Origin: Alphaproteobacteria bacterium
Lineage (GTDB): Bacteria > Pseudomonadota > Alphaproteobacteria > UBA8366
DNA: 64,000 bases
Reading direction: 5' to 3'
NCBI GenBank assembly: GCA_009377445.1
Contig: WHUA01000002.1
Coordinates: forward strand, 62,001-126,000
Made by a program: the position numbers and the translations under genes. Below are positions 25,701 to 34,222 of the stretch, piece after piece. The notes beneath the pieces are model-generated. The model was given only the letters and a program-made list of their open reading frames with translations, had not been told where the DNA came from and searched no databases. Positions within the stretch are counted from its first letter, which is position 1. Every line of letters starts with the position of its first letter.

Positions 25701-25780
25701 GTGCTTCGACAGGCTCAGCATGAGGTTTTTCTCAATGCCACGAAGATTGCCCCTCATCCTGAGCCCGTCGAAGGACGCAC
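25701..25780. repeat. REP-like palindromic pair (family 2)
   Basis: GTGCTTCGACAGGCTCAGCATGAGG, then TTTCTCAATGCCACGAAGATT, then the inverted CCTCATCCTGAGCCCGTCGAAG. The same layout recurs at 29656 and 49928, with a partial copy at 60811. A C-rich stretch CTCCCCCCTCGCGGGGGAGG precedes it at 25635. Confidence 0.8.
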
Positions 25781-25878
25781 GATGCGATTCCCCTGCCCGC
25801 GAGGCGGGAGCGAAAAAATTGCATTGCAGTGAGTTGTAAATAGAAGCGTTGAGGGTGAAACGTCTTCTCAGTGCGCTT

Positions 25879-26442
25879 CTACTTCTTCGGCGCGGCCTTC
25901 GGCTTGGTCTTGCGCAGCTCTTGCATCGCCTTGACGAAGCCGTTCAGCGAAAAAACCTCGAGCTGCATGTCCTGGGCCAATTGATAGCCGAGGGTCCCGC
26001 CCGCTTCCTTCGAGAACAGGCCGATCACCTGCTCGGTCTTGCCGATCGCCGCCGCCGCGGTGCAGAAGGTCTTCTGGCAATCGGTGACGCGCAGGTTGAG
26101 CACCGTGCCGCTCTTGTGCAGGCGCAGCGCTACCGGGCGGCCCTGCGGCGCATCCGTCGGGAGGCGGACCTGCATCGCCAGCGCGCCGTCGCCGGCGTTG
26201 TAGCCGAACACGATCGCCGCGCGAACCGCATGCGTCGCGATCGCGCAGTTCGGGCCCTGGCAGATCAGGTTCCACTGCCCGAAACCCTGCCGCTTGAGAC
26301 CCGGCGTATCGACCGCGGGCTTCTGGGCCTGTGCGAACGCTGGGGCGAACGCTGGGGCGAACGCCTGGCCACCAAGCAGCAACGGCAAAGCCGCGGCCAA
26401 TAAGACCTCCCGCAAGCCGGTCCTGCGTGTGCGCCTCTCCAT
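25879..26442 (-). CDS. Invasion-associated locus B (IalB) family protein
   Basis: 187 residues from the ATG at 26442, seven bases after GGGAGA. The signal peptide carries a 12-bp repeat expansion (APAF APAF A) before AQAQ. The mature protein has the family core: FGQWNLICQGPNCAIATHAV, a beta-rich middle with ALRLHKSGTVLNLRVTDCQKTFCTAAA, and a helical C-terminus ending in Lys-rich residues. IalB proteins are periplasmic or outer-membrane-associated in alphaproteobacteria; in Bartonella the founding member affects host-cell invasion, but the family is widespread in free-living species and the molecular role is unclear. Confidence 0.8.
   Translation of the reverse strand: MERRTRRTGLREVLLAAALPLLLGGQAFAPAFAPAFAQAQKPAVDTPGLKRQGFGQWNLICQGPNCAIATHAVRAAIVFGYNAGDGALAMQVRLPTDAPQGRPVALRLHKSGTVLNLRVTDCQKTFCTAAAAIGKTEQVIGLFSKEAGGTLGYQLAQDMQLEVFSLNGFVKAMQELRKTKPKAAPKK
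26333..26368 (-). repeat. 12-bp tandem repeat, 3 units, in the IalB signal peptide
   Basis: GCGAACGCTGGG repeated (third unit GCGAACGCCTGG), read on the minus strand as Ala-Pro-Ala-Phe repeats just before the predicted cleavage site. Confidence 0.85.
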
Positions 26443-26517
26443 CTTGGTCTCCCTATCCATCGAACCCGTCTCCCCGGTTCCGCGATCCCCCAGCCCCGGC
26501 GAGCTTACCACGCCCGG

Positions 26518-26820
26518 TCATGCACTGGATGCCCGCAACGCCTTCACGCTTTCCAGCAGTGCCGAAAATGACCCAGCAAAGCGCACGTCGCCGGTGCGGT
26601 GGTTCAGGAACACGTAGTTTCCCGTCGCGCATCGGCCCAGGCTGAAGGCGGGATCCGTTTCCGGGTCCGTCCGTATCTCGAAATATTCGGCTTGCTCGCT
26701 CCGGTTTCGCTTAACGTGCCGCCACTCCGAATGGCGGATCATGCTCTCCGCGACGCGCTTGAACAGCGCTATGTCTTCCCTCGTCAGTCGATAGTGACTT
26801 CGTCCCGGCTTTTCGATCAC
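26518..26820 (-). CDS. Hypothetical protein, 100 residues
   Basis: Starts at a GTG (26820) behind a purine-rich GGGGCGAGG. No signal peptide. It contains LTREDIALFKRVAESMIRHSEW and FSLGRCATGNYVFLNHRTGDVRFAGSF, the second a beta-hairpin-like stretch. I do not recognise a family. It ends 75 bases before the IalB gene on the same strand. Confidence 0.55.
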   Translation of the reverse strand: MIEKPGRSHYRLTREDIALFKRVAESMIRHSEWRHVKRNRSEQAEYFEIRTDPETDPAFSLGRCATGNYVFLNHRTGDVRFAGSFSALLESVKALRASSA

Positions 26821-27146
26821 CCTCGCCCCACCTGATGAATGTCGTCAACGAAACTTTGCGTAACCTACTCTGGCAGCGAGAAAAACGGCAAATTTTATAG
26901 AGTGGGGCCGGAAGTACAAACGGGTTAGCCTCACGGGTTAGCCTCAAGGGAGCAAGCGGGCGCCGGCGCACGGCCCGTCTCCGATGCGCCACTACACCCT
27001 TCGGACGACTTTCACGGCGGGTGAACAGCAACCATACTGGCGCCGCGATCGACCCTGTATAAGCGATCGCTGTCAGGGCGTTGAAGTCCGGAATTATAAG
27101 CGGATAAGAGCGCCGCACGGGCCGGTCCCCAGCCGGCAGGGAGCAT
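26821..27146. other. Divergent intergenic region
   Basis: 326 bases between the divergent hypothetical and PAS genes. It holds a 13-bp direct repeat CGGGTTAGCCTCA in two copies (26921-26946) and an AT-rich patch near 26880-26900. AGGGAG at 27138 serves the PAS gene start. Confidence 0.55.
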
Positions 27147-28724
27147 ATGGTGGCTTTACCAGCGGGCCAGACGAAGGAGCGCTGGCGCAGGCTGACATCC
27201 GCATTGGATCAGTTGCGCCAGCCCGTCGCCGTGATCGGCAACTGGCGCACCGGCCCCGGCACCGTGCTGCACGTCAACCCGGCCTGGACCGAGCTGACCG
27301 GCTATACCGCGGCCGAAGCGCTCGGGCATCCCGCCACCGACTTCCTCTTCGCGCCGGAAGAGGACGGCGAGGCCTACCGCAAGATCCGCGACGCCGTGGC
27401 GAAGGGAATCCCGCACCTGACGGAGCTGCTGCGCGCCCGAAAGGCCGGCCGGCCGGCGCGGGTGCGGCTGCGCGCCTGGTCGCTGAAGCTCGCGCGCGAC
27501 GGGCAGGACTACCTGATGACGAGCGAAATCGCGGGCGCCGGCGCCGACAGGACCGCCTCCCCCGCCGCGCCGCGCGCCGTTCCGGCCGGCAACGTGCTCT
27601 CGTTCGACCGCCCGAACGGCGCCAACGGCCGGGCGGAGAACCAGCGCATGGCGGAGGAGCTGATCGGCGCGCAGAAGCGCTACCAGGACAGCCTGGAAAC
27701 CTGCGCCTTCGGCGTGGAGCGCATCGACATTACCGGACGCGTCCTCTACGCGAACCCGATCTATCACGATATCCTCGGCTACGGCGACCACGAGCTGATC
27801 GGCGAGAACGTCTTCGAGCGGCTGCAAGACCCGGTCCACGCCCGCGCCCTGGAGAACTACATCCGCCACGTCGTCGCGATGGAGCCGCCGGTCACGCCGA
27901 TCTTCACTACATACCGGCGCAAGGACGGCTCGGCGATCCGCCTACGCCTCGACTGGTCGCTCGACCGCAGCGTCTCCGGGGTGACGGTCGGCCTGCTCTC
28001 GATCGTGACGCCGGCATCGGGATGGCCGCACGGCGACGAGCCGGCAGCCGGGCGGAGCGCGCCGCCCGAGCCGGCCGCCGGGGAAGCGGCCGCAGCCGAA
28101 AGACAGGAAAGCGCGATCCGCGACGAGTATTCCCGCGCCCGTCTGCTGCAGCAGACGCTGCACGCGGCGCGCGTGTGGGCGTCGATCCTGTCGCACCGCC
28201 ACCCGGAGGGCGACGACGCCCGGATCGTCGCCAAAGTCGACACCGCGATCGACGACGCGTTGCGGATGCTGGGCAGCGACCGGCGCCCCCCTGCCGCGGC
28301 AGCGAGCTACTTCGAAGAGACGACGCCGCTCAAGGGCCTCGTGGTGGGCGTGGTGGAGCCGGTGGCCATTCTCCGGGCGAGCATGCTCGACCTGCTGCGG
28401 AGCTGGGGCTGCCATCCGATCGGCATCGAGCGGCCGGAGGATACAATCGCGGCCCTCGCCAAGTCCGGCCGGCTTCCCGATACGATGCTCGTCGACCTGG
28501 ACGCCGCGATCGGGCTCGGCCAGGACAGCGTCGTGCGGGCGGTCTGGCAGCGCTACGGCGCCGGCATCCCCTGCACCCTGATCGCCGACAAGGTCGCCCC
28601 CGACATCGAGAAGTTCGCCGAATCCGTCGGCATGAAGATCGTCCATCGGCCGGTCCATCCGATCGAGCTACGCAGCGCCATGCTGGCGCTGTGGCGCAAC
28701 GGCCGGCGGAACCGCCGCAAATGA
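27147..28724 (+). CDS. PAS-PAS-receiver protein without a kinase domain
   Basis: 525 residues from the ATG at 27147 after AGGGAG. The first PAS domain is at about 20-130 (VLHVNPAWTELTGYTAAEALG), the second at about 175-285 (VLYANPIYHDILGYGDHELIGENVFERL). A helical linker follows. The C-terminal domain from about 390 looks like a receiver with LVDLDAAIG as the phospho-Asp strand, but has HRPV where the conserved Lys-Pro is expected. No HATPase region exists. It may act as an output or scaffold protein in a signalling pathway. The dioxygenase gene follows after 53 bases. Confidence 0.72.
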   Translation: MVALPAGQTKERWRRLTSALDQLRQPVAVIGNWRTGPGTVLHVNPAWTELTGYTAAEALGHPATDFLFAPEEDGEAYRKIRDAVAKGIPHLTELLRARKAGRPARVRLRAWSLKLARDGQDYLMTSEIAGAGADRTASPAAPRAVPAGNVLSFDRPNGANGRAENQRMAEELIGAQKRYQDSLETCAFGVERIDITGRVLYANPIYHDILGYGDHELIGENVFERLQDPVHARALENYIRHVVAMEPPVTPIFTTYRRKDGSAIRLRLDWSLDRSVSGVTVGLLSIVTPASGWPHGDEPAAGRSAPPEPAAGEAAAAERQESAIRDEYSRARLLQQTLHAARVWASILSHRHPEGDDARIVAKVDTAIDDALRMLGSDRRPPAAAASYFEETTPLKGLVVGVVEPVAILRASMLDLLRSWGCHPIGIERPEDTIAALAKSGRLPDTMLVDLDAAIGLGQDSVVRAVWQRYGAGIPCTLIADKVAPDIEKFAESVGMKIVHRPVHPIELRSAMLALWRNGRRNRRK

Positions 28725-28777
28725 GCGGCCCTTGCCCGGCGGCGGGGGAAAGCGATAAAGAACGCAACCGGCAGAAC

Positions 28778-29623
28778 ATGACGAGCGAACGCGAAGACTA
28801 CCTGGCCACCTACCGGCGCGACGGCTTCGCCGTCGTTCGCGGCGTTTTTTCCGCCGCCGAGGTGGCCGAAATCGCCGAGGCCTTCGACGCGGTCCGCGCG
28901 GCGGGCCTGCGCTTCGCGCGCAGCTTCCGCGACCGCAACCTGCTGTACCGCCTGTCCGTGGACGCCAACCTCGGCAAGACGCTGCGCATGGTGCAATGGC
29001 CGGCCTACGCCAACGCCGTGCTCGACCGCTATCGCCTCGACCGGCGGATATACGATATCGTCGCGCCGCTCGCCGGGCCGGACCTGAAGCAGATCATCAA
29101 CCAGATGCACTGGAAGCCGCCGGGCGCCGCGCAGAACAGCTTCGGCTTCCATCAGGACATCTGGTTCCGCAGGCCGCGCGCGGCCTACCGCAATCCCGCC
29201 GCCTCCTATGTCCAGACCGGCATCGCGGTGGACCCGCACCGCACGGCCAACGGCGCGATGGTGTTCTGCCGTGCGAGCCATGGCCGCGGCGAGCTTTCGC
29301 TCGACGGCGACGGGCGGGTGATGGAGCGCGACATGAGCGCGGAAGACCTGCTGCGCTTCGGCATCGCGCAGGACGACACGGCGCCGATGGCGCTCGAGCC
29401 GGGCGACGTGGCGCTCTGGAATCTCTACACGGTGCACGGCTCGGGGCCGAACCTGAGCGGCATCGACCGGCGCATCTATCTCAACGGCTACGTCGCGGCG
29501 GCCGATTGCGACCGCGGCGAATGGGCGTTTCGAGGCGGGGCGCCCTGTGCGCTCGGCGAGCCGGTCCTGGTCCACTACGACGCCCTCTACAAGCGCCCGT
29601 ATCCGCATTACGTCGAGGATTGA
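28778..29623 (+). CDS. Phytanoyl-CoA dioxygenase (PhyH)-family protein
   Basis: 281 residues from the ATG at 28778. The start YRRDGFAVVRGVFSAAEVAEI is typical of PhyH-type Fe(II)/2-oxoglutarate dioxygenases. The metal-binding HxD is in FHQDIWF and the distal His with the 2-oxoglutarate-binding Arg is in VHGSGPNLSGIDRRIYLNG. It would hydroxylate a lipid or other small substrate using 2-oxoglutarate and oxygen; the substrate is unknown. No signal peptide. Confidence 0.82.
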   Translation: MTSEREDYLATYRRDGFAVVRGVFSAAEVAEIAEAFDAVRAAGLRFARSFRDRNLLYRLSVDANLGKTLRMVQWPAYANAVLDRYRLDRRIYDIVAPLAGPDLKQIINQMHWKPPGAAQNSFGFHQDIWFRRPRAAYRNPAASYVQTGIAVDPHRTANGAMVFCRASHGRGELSLDGDGRVMERDMSAEDLLRFGIAQDDTAPMALEPGDVALWNLYTVHGSGPNLSGIDRRIYLNGYVAAADCDRGEWAFRGGAPCALGEPVLVHYDALYKRPYPHYVED

Positions 29624-29655
29624 AGCGGGGCTTGCAGCGAATGGGACAAGCGGGG

Positions 29656-29762
29656 TGCGTGCTTCGTCCCTCGACAAGCTCGGGATGAGGAGGCTCAGCA
29701 TGAGGTTTTTTCTCAATGCCACGAAGATTCCCCCTCATCCTGAGCTTGTCGAAGGACGCACG
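29656..29762. repeat. REP-like palindromic pair (family 2)
   Basis: GTGCTTCGTCCCTCGACAAGCTCGGGATGAGG and CAGCATGAGG, the linker TCTCAATGCCACGAAGATT, then the inverted arm CCTCATCCTGAGCTTGTCGAAGGACG. It lies between the convergent dioxygenase and stress-protein genes. Confidence 0.8.
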
Positions 29763-29810
29763 GTATTCGTGCAAGATACGCATAGGCGCACTCTCCTGAC
29801 GCGCTTGTCC

Positions 29811-30773
29811 TCAATGCGCCGCCAGCACCGGCAGCGTCGCATTCTCCAGCATGTGCTGGGTGACGCCGCCGAGGATGAATTCGCGCAGCCGGCTGTGCGA
29901 GTAGCCGCCCATCACGATCAGATCCATGCTCGCCTTCGCCGCCTCGTCCATCAGCAGCTCGCCGATGAAGCGCTTGCCCGGCTGGAAGGGCTTGGCGCTC
30001 GCCGCGACGCCGTGCCAAGCGAGATAGCCGGCCAGGCCGGTCTGCACCGCATCGCCTTCGACGTCTTCCTCGACCCACATGACGTCGACCGCGTTGGCGT
30101 GGCGCAGCAGCGGCATCGCCGCTTCGACCGCGCGCGCCGCTTCCTTGCTGCCGTTCCAGAAGATCGCGATGCGCTTGAGCGCCTTGACCGCCTTGTCGCG
30201 AGGGACGATCAGAACCGGGCGGCCGGACTCGAACAGGGCGCGCTGGATCGTCTGCTCGCCGCGCGCGTCGTCCTGCCCGGCGCTCGACAGCAGGACGAGG
30301 ACGTCGTGCAGCCGCCCGTCGCGCCCGACCACGCGATCCTCCGCGCCGGCCTTCTCAACCCAGGCCGCCGACACAGTAGCACCGGCCGCCGGCGCGCGTC
30401 GGTCTTCCGTAGACGGCGGCCGGACGACACCGGCCGCCGGCGCGCGCCGGTCTTCCGTAGACGGCGGCCGGACGACACCGGCCGCCGGCTCTGAAGCGAG
30501 CTCGACGCCGGACTCCCGCGCCCAGGCGTCGAATTCCGCGCGCGCTTTCCGCGCCTTGTCGGTCACCTCCTGCTCCACCGCGTCCATGAGCTGGGCATAG
30601 GCCTGGCCCGTCATGGCGTCGCCGGTGTAGTCGAGGAAAGCCCGCGGATCGGCGCGCACGTGCAGCGCGTCGATATGCCCATCGAAGATGCGCGCGACCG
30701 CGTGCGCCGCGGTCAGGCAATAGCGATCCGCCTTCGCCCCCTGCAACACGGCCAGTACGGTGCGGTATGTCAT
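29811..30773 (-). CDS. Tandem universal stress protein (two Usp domains)
   Basis: 320 residues from the ATG at 30773, five bases after AGGAGGG. The first Usp domain starts YRTVLAVLQGAKADRYCL. The second starts KRIAIFWNGSKEAARAVEAAMPLL and ends with the ATP-binding signature MGGYSHSRLREFILGGVTQHML. The Usp family includes ATP-binding proteins induced by starvation and oxidative stress. Between the domains lie two tandem copies of a 16-residue repeat (AAGVVRPPSTEDRRAP) encoded by the palindromic element, which has no place in Usp folds. Confidence 0.88.
   Translation of the reverse strand: MTYRTVLAVLQGAKADRYCLTAAHAVARIFDGHIDALHVRADPRAFLDYTGDAMTGQAYAQLMDAVEQEVTDKARKARAEFDAWARESGVELASEPAAGVVRPPSTEDRRAPAAGVVRPPSTEDRRAPAAGATVSAAWVEKAGAEDRVVGRDGRLHDVLVLLSSAGQDDARGEQTIQRALFESGRPVLIVPRDKAVKALKRIAIFWNGSKEAARAVEAAMPLLRHANAVDVMWVEEDVEGDAVQTGLAGYLAWHGVAASAKPFQPGKRFIGELLMDEAAKASMDLIVMGGYSHSRLREFILGGVTQHMLENATLPVLAAH
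30381..30489. repeat. In-frame palindromic element, tandem copies 2a/2b (inside usp)
   Basis: Two 48-bp units (30381-30428 and 30429-30476) and a 13-base start of a third. Each holds the core GGTCTTCCGTAGAC and the GGCGGCCGG-acgaca-CCGGCCGCC hairpin. 48 bp equals 16 codons, so the tandem duplication kept the reading frame. Confidence 0.88.
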
Positions 30774-31085
30774 TTTTCCCTCCTGAGGAGAACCGTCGGA
30801 TGCGCGGGCGCGCCGTTCCGGATTCGAGCCTCAGGCTAGATCGCCGCAAATCGTCCCGCCTTGACCTGTCTCAAGCGGCGAAGGCGGAAAACCGGGAGGG
30901 ATATTGCTAGGGAGGAGATCGAAGAGGAAAAAATTGGCGGCCGGCCGAACCCGCGCTGGAAGCCTGTCAAGCGCCTGCCCAACGCCATTCCAGTACCGCG
31001 CGAGTCAGCCGTCCGCCATGGCTTAACCTTAACCGGCAATGGTTAAAGAAGGATTAGGCAAGATAGCGGACCCCGATACCGCCAG
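30774..31085. other. Gene-free region between usp and the hydroxyacid dehydrogenase
   Basis: Both flanking genes are on the minus strand; the promoter of the stress protein gene is expected at 30780-30900. TTAACC-ggcaat-GGTTAA at 31023-31040 could form a short hairpin downstream of the dehydrogenase gene. No gene is supported. Confidence 0.5.
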
Positions 31086-32147
31086 TCAGTAGCCGAGATC
31101 CCAGTCGACGACGTTTTCCAGCGGCCGGCCGTCGAGGTAGGCGCGCAGGTTCTTGCAGAACAGCTCGATGGCCCGGTGCCGGCTCTCGTCCGATGCGGCG
31201 GAGGTGTGCGGCGTGATCAGGACCCGGGGATCGGACCAGAGCCGCGGGTCGGGCTCGCGCTCGAACTCGCCGACATAGACGTCGAGCGCGGCGCCGCGCA
31301 GATGCCCGGCCTGCAGCGCCGCCGCCAGCGCTTCCTCGTCGACGATCTCGCCGCGCGCGACGTTGACGACGACGGCGCCCTTCTTCATGGCGTCGAAGGC
31401 GGCGCGGCCGAGCAGGTTGCTCGTCTCCGGCGTCCATTGGCAGCAGACCGCGACGAAATCGCTCTCGCCGAGCAGCGCGTGCAGTTCCTCGGCGCCGCGC
31501 AGCTCGGCGAAGCCTTCGGGCAGATCGGCCCGGCTCTTCGGCGGATGCCGCCGCGTGCCCACGACGCGCATGCCGACGGAGGCGCACAGCTTGCCGACCG
31601 CCCGGCCGATGCCGCCCGCGCCGATGACGCAGACCGTCTTGCCTTCGAGGATCAGCGGCCGGTAGGCGCGGTGGTCGAACGCGCCTTCCTGCCGGTCGGC
31701 CGCCGCGCGGTGCAGGCCCTTGGCGAAATGGATGATGGCTCCCAGCACGTATTCCGCGATCGGCAGCGAATTGGCGTAGCCGCGCGAGGTGGTGACGACG
31801 ACGTCGCTCCGCCACAGGTCGCCGATCACCAGGTTGCTCGCGCCCGCCGGCCGCTGGTGGAACCACTTGAGCCGCGGCGCGCGGCCGCGCAGATCGAGCG
31901 GAAAGGGAAAGCCGCCGAGCACGACCTCGGCATCCGCCAGCAGCGCGTCCCGCTCCGCCCGCGACCCCTTTCCTGCCGCGTCCGCCCGCAGGTAGCGCCG
32001 GGTGGTGAACGCGGGCCAAGTCTCGCGGATCTCGCCGTCGAACCAGCCGCCGGCATCGGTGAGCCGCACCCGCGCATCGACCGCCTCGATCTTCGCCCGC
32101 TCCGCCGCCGACACCGGCTGAATGGCCAGGATGTTCACATGGGTCAT
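31086..32147 (-). CDS. D-isomer-specific 2-hydroxyacid dehydrogenase
   Basis: 353 residues from the ATG at 32147. The NAD-binding Rossmann motif VIGAGGIGRAVGKLCASVG, the VNVARGEIVDEEAL block with the catalytic Arg region, and PHTSAASDESRH with the catalytic His are all present. The family reduces 2-keto acids or oxidises D-2-hydroxy acids with NAD(P). The substrate is not evident; the gene stands next to hydantoinase operons, so a role in the same catabolic path is possible. Confidence 0.85.
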   Translation of the reverse strand: MTHVNILAIQPVSAAERAKIEAVDARVRLTDAGGWFDGEIRETWPAFTTRRYLRADAAGKGSRAERDALLADAEVVLGGFPFPLDLRGRAPRLKWFHQRPAGASNLVIGDLWRSDVVVTTSRGYANSLPIAEYVLGAIIHFAKGLHRAAADRQEGAFDHRAYRPLILEGKTVCVIGAGGIGRAVGKLCASVGMRVVGTRRHPPKSRADLPEGFAELRGAEELHALLGESDFVAVCCQWTPETSNLLGRAAFDAMKKGAVVVNVARGEIVDEEALAAALQAGHLRGAALDVYVGEFEREPDPRLWSDPRVLITPHTSAASDESRHRAIELFCKNLRAYLDGRPLENVVDWDLGY

Positions 32148-32204
32148 GGCTGGGTCTCCGGGATTCGTATTCGCGGGCGTTCGGTTGACCGCGATTCTGG
32201 CGCG

Positions 32205-32262
32205 CATGGACTCCCCGGTCAAGCCGGGGAGTGACGATTTATATTTTAATTCAAATAGATAC
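32205..32262. repeat. REP-like palindrome (family 1), single arm
   Basis: ATGGACTCCCCGG-tcaag-CCGGGGAGTGACG followed by an AT-rich tail without the usual second arm. It lies just downstream of the hyuB stop at 32280 and before the dehydrogenase start. Confidence 0.7.
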
Positions 32263-32279
32263 CCTCATGACGCGTTCCC

Positions 32280-34007
32280 TCATTCCCCCACCCCATACTC
32301 CTTCCGCGCCGCATCCGGCGTGACGTAGCCGTCGCGGAGGTCGCGGGCGACGGCGGCGCGGGGGCGGGCGGCGGGGTTGCCGAAGCCGCCGCCGCCGGAG
32401 GTTTCGAGGCGGACGACGTCGCCTTTCGCGAGCGGGACGCCGGAGAGCTTGGACGGCATCTCCTGCGCCTGGCCGTTGCGGCGGATCACCAGCCGGCCCG
32501 GCGCGGCGGGCCTGCCGCCGGCGAGGCCGTAGGGCGGGATGCGGAAGCGCTCCAGGCTGGCCGACAGCTTGCCGTGCGGCGCGTCGATGCGCCATTCCCG
32601 GTGCAGGCCGAGCCCGCCCCGCGTCTTCCCGGCGCCACCCGAGTCCGGCGTCAGGCCGTAGCCGACGAAGGTCACGGGATGCAGGCTCTCCACCATCTCG
32701 ACCGGCGAGTTGGCGAGATTGTGGAAGCCGGCGGAAAACGCGCTCGCCCCGTCCTCGTCCGGATGCGCGCCCCAGCCGCCGACCTCGATCTCGAGGTACA
32801 CATCGGGCGAGCCGTCCGCCTTCTCCGTGCCCAAAGAATAGACGTAGCTCACGCCGTAATAGGCGGCGGGGATGCGGTCCGGCGCGGCCTGCGCCAGCGC
32901 GCCCATCACTACGTTGACGATGCGGTGGCCCGTCAGCATGCGGTTCACCACCGGCGCGGGCGAGCGGCAGTTGACCACGGTGCCAAGCGGCGCCACCACC
33001 TCGATCGGGCGATAGCACCCGGAGTTGGCCGCGAAGTCACTGCCCGGCGCGCGTGTCGTCGCGCGCCGGTCTTCCGTAGACGGCGGCCGGGCGACACCGG
33101 CCGCCGCGCCGCTCATCAGCGCGAAATACGCCGCCGACTTCGACATGTTGAGCGTGCAGTTGACCGAGCCCGCCGCCTGCTTGCTCGACCCCGTGAAATC
33201 GACCTTGGCGCGGTCGCCGTCGATGGTCAGCGCGACCCTGACCTTCAGCGGCTCCTGCACGATGCCGTCGTCGTCGACGAAATCCTCGAATATGTATTCG
33301 CCGTCGGGCAATGCCGCGATGGCCGCCCGCATCGCCTGCTCGGACTGATCCAGGATGCGCTCGGTAACCGCCTTCAGCGTATCCGCGCCGTAGCGCCTCG
33401 CGATCCGCGTGACCTCGGCCGTGCCCACTTCGAGCGCGGCGAACTGCGAGGACAGGTCGCCCGCGAGCTTGCCGGGCTCGCGGCTGTTGTTGAGGATCAC
33501 CTTATAAAGCGGGTCGTTCCGCCTGCCGCCGTCGAACAGCTTGACCGGCGGGATGCGCAGCCCTTCCTGGTAGATCTCGGTGGCGAGCGGGTCGTAGCTG
33601 CCCGCCGATCGTCCGCCCACGTCGATGTGATGGCAGAGCGTGCCGACGATGGCAACGGGCGCGCCGTCCATGAACACCGGACGAAAGGCGAGGATGTCCG
33701 GCAGGTGCTGGCCGCCGCAGTAGGGATCGTTGGTGACGATAACGTCCCCGTCGCGCCATTCCGCGAACGGCACGTATTTCGCCAGGATGTCCTCGAGGCA
33801 GGTCGCCATCGAATTGAGATGGACCGGCAGGCGGCTCGCCTGCGCGATGTTGCGGCCCTCGGCGTCGAACAGCGCGGTCGAATAGTCGAGCATCTCGCGC
33901 ACCACCGTCGACCGGCTGGTGCGCCAGATGGTGATGCTCATCTGCTCGCAGGCCGCGACCAGCGCGTTGCGGATGACTTCGATCTGGATCGGGTCGGGTG
34001 TCGTCAT
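32280..34007 (-). CDS. hyuB: Hydantoinase B/oxoprolinase-family protein
   Basis: 575 residues from the ATG at 34007. Family blocks: PIQIEVIRNALVAACEQMSITIWRTSRS near the start, VTNDPYCGGQHLPDI, HHIDVGGRSAGS, EIYQEGLRIPPVKLF, and the Gly-rich end ETSGGGGFGNP. With HyuA it forms an ATP-dependent amidohydrolase acting on hydantoins, 5-oxoproline or related rings. An in-frame palindromic element encodes about 20 residues (GVARPPSTEDRRATTRAPG) in the loop before NSGCYRPIEV. It is the second gene of a pair with the hyuA at 34223. Confidence 0.88.
   Translation of the reverse strand: MTTPDPIQIEVIRNALVAACEQMSITIWRTSRSTVVREMLDYSTALFDAEGRNIAQASRLPVHLNSMATCLEDILAKYVPFAEWRDGDVIVTNDPYCGGQHLPDILAFRPVFMDGAPVAIVGTLCHHIDVGGRSAGSYDPLATEIYQEGLRIPPVKLFDGGRRNDPLYKVILNNSREPGKLAGDLSSQFAALEVGTAEVTRIARRYGADTLKAVTERILDQSEQAMRAAIAALPDGEYIFEDFVDDDGIVQEPLKVRVALTIDGDRAKVDFTGSSKQAAGSVNCTLNMSKSAAYFALMSGAAAGVARPPSTEDRRATTRAPGSDFAANSGCYRPIEVVAPLGTVVNCRSPAPVVNRMLTGHRIVNVVMGALAQAAPDRIPAAYYGVSYVYSLGTEKADGSPDVYLEIEVGGWGAHPDEDGASAFSAGFHNLANSPVEMVESLHPVTFVGYGLTPDSGGAGKTRGGLGLHREWRIDAPHGKLSASLERFRIPPYGLAGGRPAAPGRLVIRRNGQAQEMPSKLSGVPLAKGDVVRLETSGGGGFGNPAARPRAAVARDLRDGYVTPDAARKEYGVGE
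33044..33106. repeat. In-frame three-hairpin palindromic element, copy 3 (inside hyuB)
   Basis: CCGGCGCGCG-tgtcgt-CGCGCGCCGG (33044-33069), core GTCT-tccgt-AGAC (33069-33081) and GGCGGCCGG-gcgaca-CCGGCCGCC (33082-33105). The order of hairpins is reversed compared with copies 1 and 4 when read on the same strand, so this copy is in the opposite orientation. Confidence 0.85.
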
Positions 34008-34077
34008 GCTCTATTCCTTTGCAGCGCCTGCTGTGCCGGCTGCTCCACGAAGCGGGAACGACGCGCGGCCAAGCACC

Positions 34078-34178
34078 CGTCCATGGATTGCCGGAACAAG
34101 TCCGGCAATGACGTTGGAGAATACATCCAAAACAAATTCGTCACTCGCGGACTTGTTCCGCGAGTCCATTTGCGCCGG
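34078..34178. repeat. REP-like palindromic pair (family 1)
   Basis: ATGGATTGCCGG-aacaag-TCCGGCAATGACG, an AT-rich linker, then CGTCACTCGCGGA-cttgt-TCCGCGAGTCCAT. It separates hyuB from the upstream hyuA on the same strand. Confidence 0.8.
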
Positions 34179-34222
34179 CTCGACCATCCGAACGCCGATA
34201 GAGCCAGCATGCCTTCTTCCTT

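Noticed and set aside
30381..30489. Possible CRISPR array (two 48-bp repeats)
   Set aside because: The units are directly adjacent without spacers, lie inside a coding sequence and match single palindromic elements elsewhere.
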